The position numbers were made by a program, and so were the translations under genes. A stretch of 29,459 nt of DNA from WHSW01 sp035296705 (GTDB taxonomy: Bacteria > Actinomycetota > Thermoleophilia > Solirubrobacterales > 70-9). This document shows positions 23,551 to 29,459 of the stretch, piece after piece. The stretch spans positions 1-29,459 of the forward strand of contig DATHAL010000072.1 in the NCBI GenBank assembly GCA_035296705.1, read 5' to 3'. The stretch's first letter is position 1. Each line of letters starts with the position of its first letter. The notes under the pieces are model-generated. The model was not told the origin of the DNA and did no database searches. It worked only from the letters and a program-made list of their open reading frames with translations.

Positions 23551-24292
23551 TCGTCGCGAACACGACCGCGATGCCGATCGACCACGCGAACGCGGCCCAG
23601 ACGTCGTTTCCGGCCGGGCCCCCGACCCAAAGAGAGCGCAGCGCATCGACCACGGTCGAGAAGGGGTTGATGTCGGCGAACCACTGGATCGCCGCCGGCA
23701 TCGTCTCCGGGGGCACGAAGGCCGAGGAGACGAACGTCAACGGGAAGATCGCGGTGAAGCCGAACGCGTTCGCCGACTCGGGCGATGACGAGACCAGCCC
23801 GACCCAAGCGAACACCCACGAGAAGGCGTAGCCGAAGCAGATCATCAACAGCACGCCGAGGAGGACCTCGCCGAGCGGCTCGGTGAAGCTGAAGCCGACG
23901 ATCAGGCCGACGACGACCATCACCGCGAGCGAGATCATGTTCGTGAGGACGTCGGCGACGGTGCGTCCCGCGACCACCGCCCACTGCGTCATCGGCAGTG
24001 ACCGGAACCGGTCGATGAGACCCCGGTTGAGGTCGTCGGTGAGGCTGAGCGCGGTGACGAAGCCGCCGAAGGCCATCGACTGCACGATGATCCCGGGGAT
24101 CAGGAAGTCCGTGTAGTCGTCGTAGATCGGCGGCACCTGGATCGCGCCGCCGAACACGTAGACGAACAGGAGCACGAACATGATCGGCTGGATCGTGAAC
24201 GCGGTCAGCAGGTCGGGCTGGCGGGGGATCCGCTTCAGATTTCGGACCGCGATCACCAGCGTGTCCGAGGCGGCGTAGCTGAGCGAGCTCAT
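23504..24292 (-). CDS. ABC-2 type permease, DrrB-like
   Basis: The protein has 262 aa and six membrane segments: 27-48, 60-82, 107-130, 136-160, 170-190 and 233-252, approximately. The ABC2_membrane features are GIIVQSMAFGGF, DLNRGLIDRFRSLPM and the ADINPFSTVVDALRSLWVGG signature of DrrB/NodJ proteins. ATG 24292 overlaps the stop of the ATPase gene (ATGA), so the two are translationally coupled. Together they form a drug, lipid or polyketide exporter. Confidence 0.92.
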   Translation of the reverse strand: MSSLSYAASDTLVIAVRNLKRIPRQPDLLTAFTIQPIMFVLLFVYVFGGAIQVPPIYDDYTDFLIPGIIVQSMAFGGFVTALSLTDDLNRGLIDRFRSLPMTQWAVVAGRTVADVLTNMISLAVMVVVGLIVGFSFTEPLGEVLLGVLLMICFGYAFSWVFAWVGLVSSSPESANAFGFTAIFPLTFVSSAFVPPETMPAAIQWFADINPFSTVVDALRSLWVGGPAGNDVWAAFAWSIGIAVVFATITAHRYRRAVLARAG

Positions 24293-25290
24293 CGCGGGGC
24301 CTCCTCGAGCTCCTGCTGGGTCTCGGCCGCCGGCCGGTCGCCGTTCTCGTGCTCGGCGACGTGCCCGGTGAGGGTGATGAAGACGTCGTCCAGCGTCGGG
24401 CGGCGCAGGGCGAGGTCGTCGACGCCGACGCCCGCGTTGTCGAGGCGCCGGACGGCGTCCACGATGGCGCCCTCGCGGGCCCTGATCGGGACGCTGACGA
24501 TGCTGTCGTCGGAGCCCGGCGGGCCGTCCGCGATCTCGGTGAGCGCCGCGATCGCGACATCGACCTGCGCGCTGTCGCAGAGCGTGAGCTCGAGCCGCTC
24601 GCCGCCCACCTGGTCCTTGAGCTCGTCCGAGGTGCCCTCGGCGATCAGGTTGCCGTGGTCGATGACGGCGATCCTGTCGGCGAGCCGGTCGGCCTCGTCC
24701 AGGTACTGGGTGGTGAGCAGGATCGTGTTGCCGCCCGCGACGTGCTCCTCGATCGTCTCCCAGAGACCGATCCGGCTGCGCGGGTCGAGCCCCGTCGTCG
24801 GCTCGTCGAGGAAGAGGACCGGTGGGCTCGCGACCAGCGCGGCGGCGAGGTCGAGCCGCCGCCTCATGCCACCGGAGTAGGTCCGCACCACGCGGCCCCC
24901 GGCGTCGGCGAGATCGAAGCGCTCGAGGAGCTCCGTCGCGCGCTGGCGCGAGCGCGCGCGGCCGAGGTGGTAGAGCCTGCCGACCATCTCGAGGTTCTCG
25001 AACCCGGTCAGGTTCTCGTCGACGGCCGCGTACTGGCCGGCGAGCCCGATCCGCGAACGCAGCTCGGCCGCGTCGTCGACGACGTCCAGCCCATCCACGC
25101 GAGCCGTCCCGCCGCTCGGGGGAAGGAGCGTCGCCAGGATCCGCACCGCGGTCGTCTTCCCGGCGCCGTTCGGCCCCAGGAGCCCGAGCACCGTTCCGCG
25201 CTGGACCCTCAGGTCGACGCCGCGGAGCGCCTCGACGTTCTTGTAGGACTTGCGCAGTCCCTCGGTCTCGATTGCCGGCGTGCCCTCCAT
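24289..25290 (-). CDS. ABC transporter ATPase, DrrA-like
   Basis: The protein has 333 aa. Walker A GPNGAGKT is at 39-46, the Q-loop Gln is at 87 (GLAGQYAAVDENLTG), the signature YSGGMRRRLDLA is at 138-149, Walker B VLFLDEPTTGLDP is at 158-170, and the switch His is replaced by Gln in LLTTQYLDEAD, as usual in DrrA. The C-terminal extension with LRRPTLDDVFITLTGH is diagnostic of the daunorubicin-resistance DrrA subfamily. ATG 25290 is supported by TAGGTT 7 bases upstream; the longer frame to 25557 runs antisense over another gene. Confidence 0.94.
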   Translation of the reverse strand: MEGTPAIETEGLRKSYKNVEALRGVDLRVQRGTVLGLLGPNGAGKTTAVRILATLLPPSGGTARVDGLDVVDDAAELRSRIGLAGQYAAVDENLTGFENLEMVGRLYHLGRARSRQRATELLERFDLADAGGRVVRTYSGGMRRRLDLAAALVASPPVLFLDEPTTGLDPRSRIGLWETIEEHVAGGNTILLTTQYLDEADRLADRIAVIDHGNLIAEGTSDELKDQVGGERLELTLCDSAQVDVAIAALTEIADGPPGSDDSIVSVPIRAREGAIVDAVRRLDNAGVGVDDLALRRPTLDDVFITLTGHVAEHENGDRPAAETQQELEEAPR

Positions 25291-25297
25291 CGAGCGC

Positions 25298-25303
25298 AAC
25301 CTA
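25298..25303 (-). promoter_or_regulatory. -10 element (TAGGTT) of the DrrAB-like operon
   Basis: On the minus strand TAGGTT ends 7 bases before ATG 25290, the same hexamer and spacing as for the small secreted-protein gene at 7364. No Shine-Dalgarno sequence is present. Confidence 0.45.
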
Positions 25304-25391
25304 GCGAGCGCGGGCGCCGTTGTGGGTGCGGCTATCCCCACGATTTGGCCGCATCCGCCGCAGATTTCCCTGCAAAGCTCGCGTCCCGCCG

Positions 25392-25397
25392 TAACAT
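25392..25397 (+). promoter_or_regulatory. -10 element (TAACAT) of the small unknown gene
   Basis: TAACAT ends 7 bases before GTG 25405, giving a leaderless transcript. Confidence 0.45.
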
Positions 25398-25404
25398 CTT
25401 CTGG

Positions 25405-25641
25405 GTGGAATCGATCAACTACCACCTCGAGCTGACGCCAGCTCAGCTCAAGATCACGCACACGGCGCTGCGTAGCTTGCTTTCCGACTTCGGGCACGAC
25501 GAGGGCGAGATCCACGCGATCATCCACGAGGTGCTGTCGAAGCTCCCGGACGATCACGCGATTCGCGCGATTCAGCTCGACACCGAGGTCGAGCCGAAGA
25601 GCCCCCTGCCGCCGGACCCGAGCCCGGGCGCCGCCGCCTGA
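25405..25641 (+). CDS. Small cytoplasmic protein of unknown function
   Basis: The protein has 78 aa from GTG 25405. It starts MESINYHLELTPAQLKITHT, then two predicted helices (about 12-28 and 34-46: ALRSLLSDFG, EIHAIIHEVLSKL), then DDHAIRAIQL and a proline-rich tail. The GC-rich third codon positions and the TAACAT element support a real gene. The GTG start is preferred because upstream codons of the open frame lie in the divergent ABC gene. It is divergent from the DrrAB operon with about 114 bp between starts. No family is recognised. Confidence 0.65.
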   Translation: MESINYHLELTPAQLKITHTALRSLLSDFGHDEGEIHAIIHEVLSKLPDDHAIRAIQLDTEVEPKSPLPPDPSPGAAA

Positions 25642-25711
25642 GAACCGCGCAGCGCTGAGCCTCTCAGTCGAGATCGGGCTGCTGCTCGCGCTGGCGACGG
25701 CGTGCGCGTCG

Positions 25712-26530
25712 GTGCTCGGCTTCCTCTACAAGCACCGCGGCGCCGTCGCCTCGCCGCCGGTCGAGATGCGGCGGCCGGTCCGCACCTCGCTCGCCCTGTT
25801 CCGCGCTCCGGCGTACACGCTCGGGATCGTGATCGCCGTCGGCGGCTGGGGGCTTCACGTCGCCGCGCTCTCGCTGGCGCCGATCTCGCTCGTGCAGTCG
25901 GTGATCGCCGGTGGCCTCGTCCTGCTCACCGTCACCGCCGATCGGCTCTTCGCCCACGAGGTGACCCGGCGCGAATGGATCGGGGTCGCGCTCGCGGCGC
26001 TCGGGCTCGCCTTCCTCGCCGCGACGCTCGAAGGCGCGGGCGACGAGGCGCACTCCGACTACACCGAGGCGCGACTCGTCACCTATGAGCTCATCGTCGC
26101 GACGGCGGCGGTGGCCGTCGCCGCCGCCGCCAGCAGGGGCGCGCGCGAGGGCGTGATGCTCGGCGCCTCGGCGGGGCTCTTCTGGGCGGTCTCCGATACG
26201 GCGATCAAGGCGCTGAGCTCAGAGCTCGGCGATGCGACCCGGGCGGCGATCCTGTTCAGCCCGCTGGCCGCGGTGATCGCGCTCGCCTCGGCCATCGGCC
26301 TCGTCGTCTCCGCGCGCAGCCTCCAGATCGGCAAGGCCGTGCCGGTGATCGCGACCACGAGCGTCGCCGCCAACGCGCTCACGATCGCGGCCGGCCCGCT
26401 CGTCTTCGCCGAGCCGTTTCCCGACGAGCCCGTCGCCGCCGCGGTCCGTGTCGCCGCGTTCGCGCTCGTGATCGCCGCCGCGGCCCTGACCCCCGCCCCG
26501 GTCGCCGCCGCCCACCTCGAGGAGGCCTAA
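25712..26530 (+). CDS. DMT/EamA-like (NIPA-like) membrane transporter
   Basis: The protein has 272 aa from GTG 25712 and about nine membrane segments, with the loop LSLAPISLVQSVIAGGLVLLTV typical of DMT and NIPA-like proteins and a second repeat from about 130. The first membrane helix, however, begins before this start: the same frame reads VEIGLLLALATACASVLGF from 25667. No ATG, GTG or TTG lies in frame further upstream before the start of the open frame, so the true start may be CTG 25655 or another rare codon. The substrate is unknown. The stop of the previous gene is at 25641. Confidence 0.75.
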   Translation: MLGFLYKHRGAVASPPVEMRRPVRTSLALFRAPAYTLGIVIAVGGWGLHVAALSLAPISLVQSVIAGGLVLLTVTADRLFAHEVTRREWIGVALAALGLAFLAATLEGAGDEAHSDYTEARLVTYELIVATAAVAVAAAASRGAREGVMLGASAGLFWAVSDTAIKALSSELGDATRAAILFSPLAAVIALASAIGLVVSARSLQIGKAVPVIATTSVAANALTIAAGPLVFAEPFPDEPVAAAVRVAAFALVIAAAALTPAPVAAAHLEEA

Positions 26531-26573
26531 GCGCCCCGAGCGTGCCGGTGAAGTGGCAATTAGGAGCTAGCCC

Positions 26574-26891
26574 TCAGGCGTCCTCGAGCGTGATGTCCTG
26601 ACTCCAGAAGAAGACGCTGACCTCGTCTCCCATCCCGCAGATGATGCCGACGGCACGTGCGGGGCCGGGCTTGAACCTGCTCGCGTAGCCGGGATCGATA
26701 TCGATCTTCCAGTCCTGTTCCGGCTTCCTGAACTTATCCGGCGAGGTCGCCATGCCGGCGACCTTGTTTCGCCTCTGAGAGATCGAGACGGAGACGAGCG
26801 ACTCCGTCTCGCCCCCCTCCCAATTGAGCGACCCGCGGGCGCGGACTGATCCATCAACGATCTTGAGCGGTGACTCGAAGTTGGAGCGCAA
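26574..26891 (-). CDS. Small protein of unknown function
   Basis: The protein has 105 aa from TTG 26891. It reads MRSNFESPLKIVDGSVRARG, then an all-beta pattern (LVSVSISQRR, WKIDIDPGY, ARAVGIICGMGDEVSVFFWSQDITLED). It has one Cys and no signal or membrane segment. The TTG start is fixed by a full AGGAGGT Shine-Dalgarno sequence 6 bases before it. Codon use is less GC-biased than in upstream genes. It converges with the DMT gene that ends at 26530. I do not recognise a family. Confidence 0.65.
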   Translation of the reverse strand: MRSNFESPLKIVDGSVRARGSLNWEGGETESLVSVSISQRRNKVAGMATSPDKFRKPEQDWKIDIDPGYASRFKPGPARAVGIICGMGDEVSVFFWSQDITLEDA

Positions 26892-26897
26892 ACTTTG

Positions 26898-26904
26898 ACC
26901 TCCT
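26898..26904 (-). promoter_or_regulatory. Strong Shine-Dalgarno sequence (AGGAGGT) fixing a TTG start
   Basis: AGGAGGT lies 6 bases before TTG 26891 on the minus strand. It is one of the few perfect Shine-Dalgarno sequences here and decides the start of the small gene. Confidence 0.7.
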
Positions 26905-27095
26905 GAGTGGCTGGGCGTGCGCGCCGATCGTATTGCCTGAGCCAGCCGCTCAGTACCCGAGCAGGAATTCCAAGCGACGGCCCCGCCGAGGCGGACTGCT
27001 AATCCCGGCCGCGGTTCTCCGGAAACGCGGCCACGAATCAGGAGTCTCGCAAACGGGTCCGGCTGCCCGAGACGGGAGCCGCCCTGCCAGCCGGT
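26905..27095. other. Stretch without a recognised gene
   Basis: Open frames exist on both strands but have no conserved content. A GGCCGCG/CGCGGCC inverted repeat with a 12-base loop is present near 27010-27035. Nearby is a sequence resembling the anticodon arm of a serine tRNA, but no tRNA can be folded. Confidence 0.4.
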
Positions 27096-27171
27096 CTACC
27101 CGCTGCCGCCGAAGCGAAGCATCCGCACGTCCGCATCCGTCTCGCGGGACGCGAGCACCACGATCGCCACG

Positions 27172-27512
27172 CTAGCCGGGCGAGTCATCGCGGGGTGTCT
27201 GCGCCGCGCCGCGAACGACCGGCGAGCCTTCGACCAGCATGCCGGTGATCTCGAAGATGCGCGCGACCTCGCCCCTCAACTTATCGACGGACAGCTCACC
27301 GCCCTCCGCGCGCATGTCCCGGGCCGTATGCAGCACGAGTCGCAGCCCGCCCGCGTCGATGAACTCACACTGGGTGAAGTCGAGACAGATCTGCGCGTCC
27401 GGCTCCGTGCCGCGTCGAGTCTCTCCTCGAAACGCTCCGCGTTGCTCAAATCGATCTCCCGGTCGGCGAAGATCACGAGCTCCGGGCCTCTTTTTTGAGC
27501 CGCCAAGCTCAC
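27172..27512 (-). pseudogene. Frameshifted STAS-domain protein (anti-sigma factor antagonist-like)
   Basis: From GTG 27512 (with AAGGAG 9 bases before it) the frame reads MSLAAQKRGPELVIFADREI and about 15 further matching residues, then loses similarity near 27405-27415. The rest (LDFTQCEFIDAGGLRLVL... ending SPVVRGAAQ) continues in another frame to the stop at 27172. Comparison with the intact paralogue at 28419-28733 indicates loss of one base, or gain of two. Where the paralogue has Ser54 in FIDSAGLG, this copy has FIDAGG, so the phosphorylatable serine is also gone. It may be a sequencing error, but the Ser loss is independent of the shift. Confidence 0.8.
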
Positions 27513-27576
27513 GAGTCCCCACTCCTTTGGTCTGACGTGTCGTGCCTAGCGCGCTGCCACCGCACCCGTCGCACTT

Positions 27577-27620
27577 GATGAAGCGAGGCTTCAGCCTCGG
27601 TCGAGACCAGAGAACCCGTG
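27577..27620 (-). repeat. Conserved leader element, copy 1, upstream of the STAS pseudogene
   Basis: These 44 bases match 28801-28844 at 38 positions. They lie 65-108 bases upstream of the pseudogene start and include a hairpin (GAGGCT-TC-AGCCTC on the plus strand). Similarity also continues, more weakly, towards the Shine-Dalgarno sequence. Confidence 0.65.
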
Positions 27621-27746
27621 TACCGATTGTACGCCGAGATATTGGCTGTGCAGACCATGTCCCCGAAGACGGCTAGATCCTGGCGTCCGTAGAGCCGGGC
27701 GCGAGGTCGTCGATCAGTCCCGTGGGTGCGGCGGCGCGCATACGGG

Positions 27747-27752
27747 TACGCT
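27747..27752 (+). promoter_or_regulatory. -10 element (TACGCT) of the small gene at 27759
   Basis: TACGCT ends 6 bases before GTG 27759, fitting the leaderless pattern seen elsewhere in the window. Confidence 0.35.
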
Positions 27753-27758
27753 CAGCGC

Positions 27759-27989
27759 GTGGCCGAAGCCGTGACCAACATCGTGCTCACCGCAGGCAAA
27801 CGGATTGAGTCGGCGGAACCCGCTGACGCGATCATGTCGCAACTCAGCGGTGCCTCCAGGGGGGACGTTTCGTTCATCCACGTCTCCGATACGCGGGGGC
27901 GGAAGCACTGGGTCAACGTCCACGAGATCGTCCAGATCCACGAGGAGCAGGAGCCGGCGGCGTCCGAGGACCCTGAGGCGTCCGCCTAA
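27759..27989 (+). CDS. Small protein of unknown function
   Basis: The protein has 76 aa from GTG 27759; GTG 27771 (starting MTNIVLTAGKRIE) is an alternative. It looks like a small beta-barrel: NIVLTAGKRIESAEPADAI, GDVSFIHVSDTRGRKHWVNV, HEIVQIHEEQ, then an acidic tail. The repeating strand pattern with a WVNVHEIVQI ending resembles short domains that bind other proteins or RNA, but no family is recognised. It is on the plus strand between the two STAS copies, which are on the minus strand. Confidence 0.6.
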   Translation: MAEAVTNIVLTAGKRIESAEPADAIMSQLSGASRGDVSFIHVSDTRGRKHWVNVHEIVQIHEEQEPAASEDPEASA

Positions 27990-28197
27990 CTGTTTCGCCG
28001 TCTTTCGTTCAAGCATTCGGTTTCCTTGCGAGGAGCCACCCGACGGACGTCGTACACGTTGAGGAGCGCTCGTTCAACGAGACCCCAGCAAGCACTTCAG
28101 CTCGCGGGCTGCTTTCGCCCGTAGTCGGAACCCTGGAGGGCCTGTAGACGGTGCGGTTATCGGCTTCCCGGGCAGTGGAGCGCCTGCGAAGGGCTCC
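27990..28197. other. Stretch without a recognised gene
   Basis: The minus strand is open from 28274 to 28074 and its end reads RLRAKAARELKCLLGSR, but third-position GC is low for this genome and most of the frame overlaps the DUF2188 gene. I see no supported gene here. Confidence 0.4.
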
Positions 28198-28389
28198 CTA
28201 GCCCCGTCCGTTACTGATGCGTAGCTCCCCGTGGCCCTGCTTACGGATGAGCCGGCGGGCGAAGCTGATCGCATCCGACTTGGTGGGCGCGTTGACGCTG
28301 GCGCGCCGGCTTCCTTGCTTCACGACGTTCCACCCGCCCTCGTTCTGGTTGGGCCGGACGTAGACGTCGGGACCACTGCCGGTCGGCAT
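28198..28389 (-). CDS. DUF2188-family small protein
   Basis: The protein has 63 aa. It reads VYVRPNQNEGGWNVVKQGS, then SVNAPTKSDAISFARRLI and GHGELRISNGRG. This is the DUF2188 pattern: a GGW-V strand, an alpha helix starting after a K-x-A/D-A turn, and a final strand with G-E-L-x-I. The role of the family is unknown. ATG 28389 has AGGAGG 6 bases before it. It starts 29 bp after the stop of the intact STAS gene, on the same strand, so the two probably share an mRNA. Confidence 0.85.
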   Translation of the reverse strand: MPTGSGPDVYVRPNQNEGGWNVVKQGSRRASVNAPTKSDAISFARRLIRKQGHGELRISNGRG

Positions 28390-28395
28390 CGCATT

Positions 28396-28401
28396 CCTCC
28401 T
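28396..28401 (-). promoter_or_regulatory. Shine-Dalgarno sequence (AGGAGG) of the DUF2188 gene
   Basis: AGGAGG lies 6 bases before ATG 28389 on the minus strand, confirming the start of this very short gene. Confidence 0.7.
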
Positions 28402-28418
28402 GGACTTCTAGGTTGTGC

Positions 28419-28733
28419 TCAGGCCGGGGCGCGAACGATCGGCGAGCCTTCAACCAGCATGCCCGTGAGCTCGAAGAGCCGGCCGACCTCGCCTTTCAAG
28501 TTAGTTACCGAGAGCTCAGCGCCTTCCTCGCGCACGGCGCGTGCCGTGTGGAGCACGAGTCCCAGCCCAGCCGAGTCGATGAACTCACAGCGCGTGAAGT
28601 CGAGACGTATCCGATGCGCGCCGTTCCGTGCCATTGTGAGCTTCGTTCTAAGCGCCTCCGCGTTGCTGTGGTCGATCTCGCCTTCAACGACGATGACGAC
28701 CTCCGGTCCTCGTTTACGAGCCGACAGGGTCAC
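28419..28733 (-). CDS. STAS-domain protein, anti-sigma factor antagonist-like (intact copy)
   Basis: The protein has 104 aa from GTG 28733. It is a single STAS domain: VVIVVEGEIDHSNAEALRT, IRLDFTRCEFIDSAGLGLVL and ELTGMLVEGSPIV. Ser54 in FIDSAGLG matches the serine phosphorylated in SpoIIAA and RsbV, so control by an anti-sigma kinase elsewhere in the genome is likely. AAGGAG lies about 12 bases before the start. It precedes the DUF2188 gene and is a diverged paralogue of the frameshifted copy at 27172-27512. No partner kinase or sigma factor is encoded in the window. Confidence 0.88.
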   Translation of the reverse strand: MTLSARKRGPEVVIVVEGEIDHSNAEALRTKLTMARNGAHRIRLDFTRCEFIDSAGLGLVLHTARAVREEGAELSVTNLKGEVGRLFELTGMLVEGSPIVRAPA

Positions 28734-28800
28734 GACGGGGTTCCACTCCTTCTGACAAGGATGTCCCGCTCAAGCGCACCCCCACGCGCCAGTCGCAGCC

Positions 28801-28844
28801 GATGAAGCGAGGCTCCGGCCTGAGTGGAGACCGGAGAACCCGTG
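28801..28844 (-). repeat. Conserved leader element, copy 2, upstream of the intact STAS gene
   Basis: These bases match 27577-27620 at 38 of 44 positions and lie 68-111 bases upstream of the STAS start, the same distance as in copy 1. The AGGC...GCCT hairpin core is kept while its loop differs. Confidence 0.65.
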
Positions 28845-28845
28845 C

Positions 28846-29226
28846 CGAGGGTGTACCCGCTGAAGCGGCGGCTAGACGAGCGGTGAAACGCCCGGGCTCC
28901 CGGGACCGACGTCGACCTCGACAGTGCTCGGCCTCCAAGTAGTACTCGCGCCTACGGTCGCTTTGCAGGTAGGGCATCTCGGATCAGGCTGCGCTGGTGG
29001 TGGAGCGGGGCGCAAGGCGCGCTGCGCCCGACGGAATGTCGATCACGGTAGGCATGGCCGGTGGGTGGCGGCCGGCGCCCGGCGCGTTACGCCAATCGCC
29101 GATCCCGATCGGATGGCAAGAAGGAGAGCAACTGTTAGCCGATCCGAGGGTTAGAGGCGAGGCAGGGGACGACCGCGCGCTCCGCGGTCGGTGCGGGCGT
29201 CACGATAGAAGGACAGGGCGCCGGCT
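28846..29226. other. 381-bp stretch without a recognised gene
   Basis: Open frames here have no conserved content. Visible structure is a perfect GACCGCG-CGCTC-CGCGGTC hairpin (29171-29189), 37 bases before the next start codon, and an AAGGA at 29209-29213 that is rather far from that ATG. The promoter of the secreted protein gene should lie in this stretch but I cannot fix it. Confidence 0.4.
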
Positions 29227-29459
29227 ATGGTGAACAAGACCGTCGCGAAGAAGGACACGCTGGGCGCGAGACGCGCGTTCGGCTGCCTATTGCTGGTTGT
29301 GTGTGCCCTCGCGTCGACCACGACGACCGCGCACGGCCTTCCGCGATCGTTCTATGGGGTGATCCCGCAAGGCCCGCTGTCAGCGAGCGATTACCAGAAG
29401 ATGCGCAAAGCGCGTGTGGGCACCGTGAGAGTGCTCGTCGGCTGGGATCAGAGCGATCC
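29227..29459 (+). CDS. Secreted glycosidase-like protein, N-terminal part (cut by window edge)
   Basis: From ATG 29227 the first 77 codons encode a long basic n-region (MVNKTVAKKDTLGARRAFG), a hydrophobic core LLLVVCALAS and a probable cleavage near AHG, then FYGVIPQGPLSASDYQKMRK and VGTVRVLVGWDQSD. The FYGV...D...M....G.VR....W pattern is the first strand and helix of a TIM-barrel glycoside hydrolase (GH5/GH39-like), as seen in many exported proteins of Thermoleophilia. Catalytic residues lie beyond the window, so enzyme class is open. Confidence 0.65.
   Translation, partial: MVNKTVAKKDTLGARRAFGCLLLVVCALASTTTTAHGLPRSFYGVIPQGPLSASDYQKMRKARVGTVRVLVGWDQSD

Noticed and set aside
16593..26571. 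Eleven-base repeat TAGGAGCTAGC at 16593 and 26561, both near gene ends
   Set aside because: Repeats of this length are expected by chance many times in a window of this size.
26985..27065. Possible serine tRNA (GGACTGCTAATCC resembles a tRNA-Ser GCU anticodon arm, followed by a hairpin like a long variable arm)
   Set aside because: No T-arm with TTCRA, no D-arm and no acceptor stem can be paired around it, so the match is likely chance.
26870..27175. 101-aa plus-strand frame
   Set aside because: No conserved content, Arg/Ser-rich shadow-like composition, and it overlaps better supported minus-strand signals.
28074..28274. 66-aa minus-strand frame ending RLRAKAARELKCLLGSR
   Set aside because: Most of it overlaps the DUF2188 gene, third-position GC is low, and no ribosome binding site or promoter fits.

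Overview
The window is GC-rich, densely packed chromosomal DNA that looks like an actinobacterium, most likely of the class Thermoleophilia (Solirubrobacterales or Gaiellales type). This placement is an inference from the gene set: a SufU-type suf system with a Rieske ferredoxin, a WS/DGAT acyltransferase, a DrrAB-type exporter, frequent GTG and TTG starts, and many apparently leaderless genes. I see no tRNA, rRNA, CRISPR array, insertion sequence or phage genes.

Layout. Positions 1-1104 hold a divergent glycosyltransferase (partial) and methyltransferase. HtpX (1163-2023) is divergent from a two-component pair (2222-3854). A suf Fe-S cluster region follows (3933-10434): Rrf2 regulator, sufC, sufS, sufU, then a reversed small secreted-protein gene, then Rieske ferredoxin, sufB and sufD. 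An SMP-30-like hydrolase and a membrane-anchored PD-(D/E)XK nuclease-like protein come next. A metal-homeostasis pair (Fur-family regulator and ZIP transporter, 11866-13091) diverges around a Fur/Zur-type operator. A four-gene minus-strand membrane operon with a cupredoxin-fold protein covers 13017-15647. Then come a secreted trypsin-like protease, a haem-oxygenase-like putative diiron enzyme, a DipZ-like thioredoxin-fold protein without CxxC, a CDF metal exporter, IspH, an M28 lipoprotein peptidase, a WS/DGAT acyltransferase, two DMT permeases, a DrrAB-like ABC exporter and a small unknown protein.

From about 26530 to the end the character changes: gene density and codon bias drop, and the stretch holds small proteins, a DUF2188 protein and two related STAS-domain genes with similar leaders. 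One STAS gene is frameshifted and has lost the phosphorylatable serine. The last gene is the start of a secreted glycosidase-like protein.

How the genes work together. The suf genes form an SufBCD scaffold, the SufS/SufU cysteine desulfurase pair and an Rrf2 regulator with three cysteines; IspH downstream is a client [4Fe-4S] enzyme. Fur, ZIP and CDF suggest local metal homeostasis.

The strongest non-gene signal is a recurrent TAnnnT hexamer 6-9 bases before start codons with no Shine-Dalgarno sequence, which implies leaderless mRNAs for about a dozen genes. One case is a palindromic TAAGTTA that can serve as the -10 element of two divergent genes separated by only 20 bp. I found no clearly new defence or mobile system.
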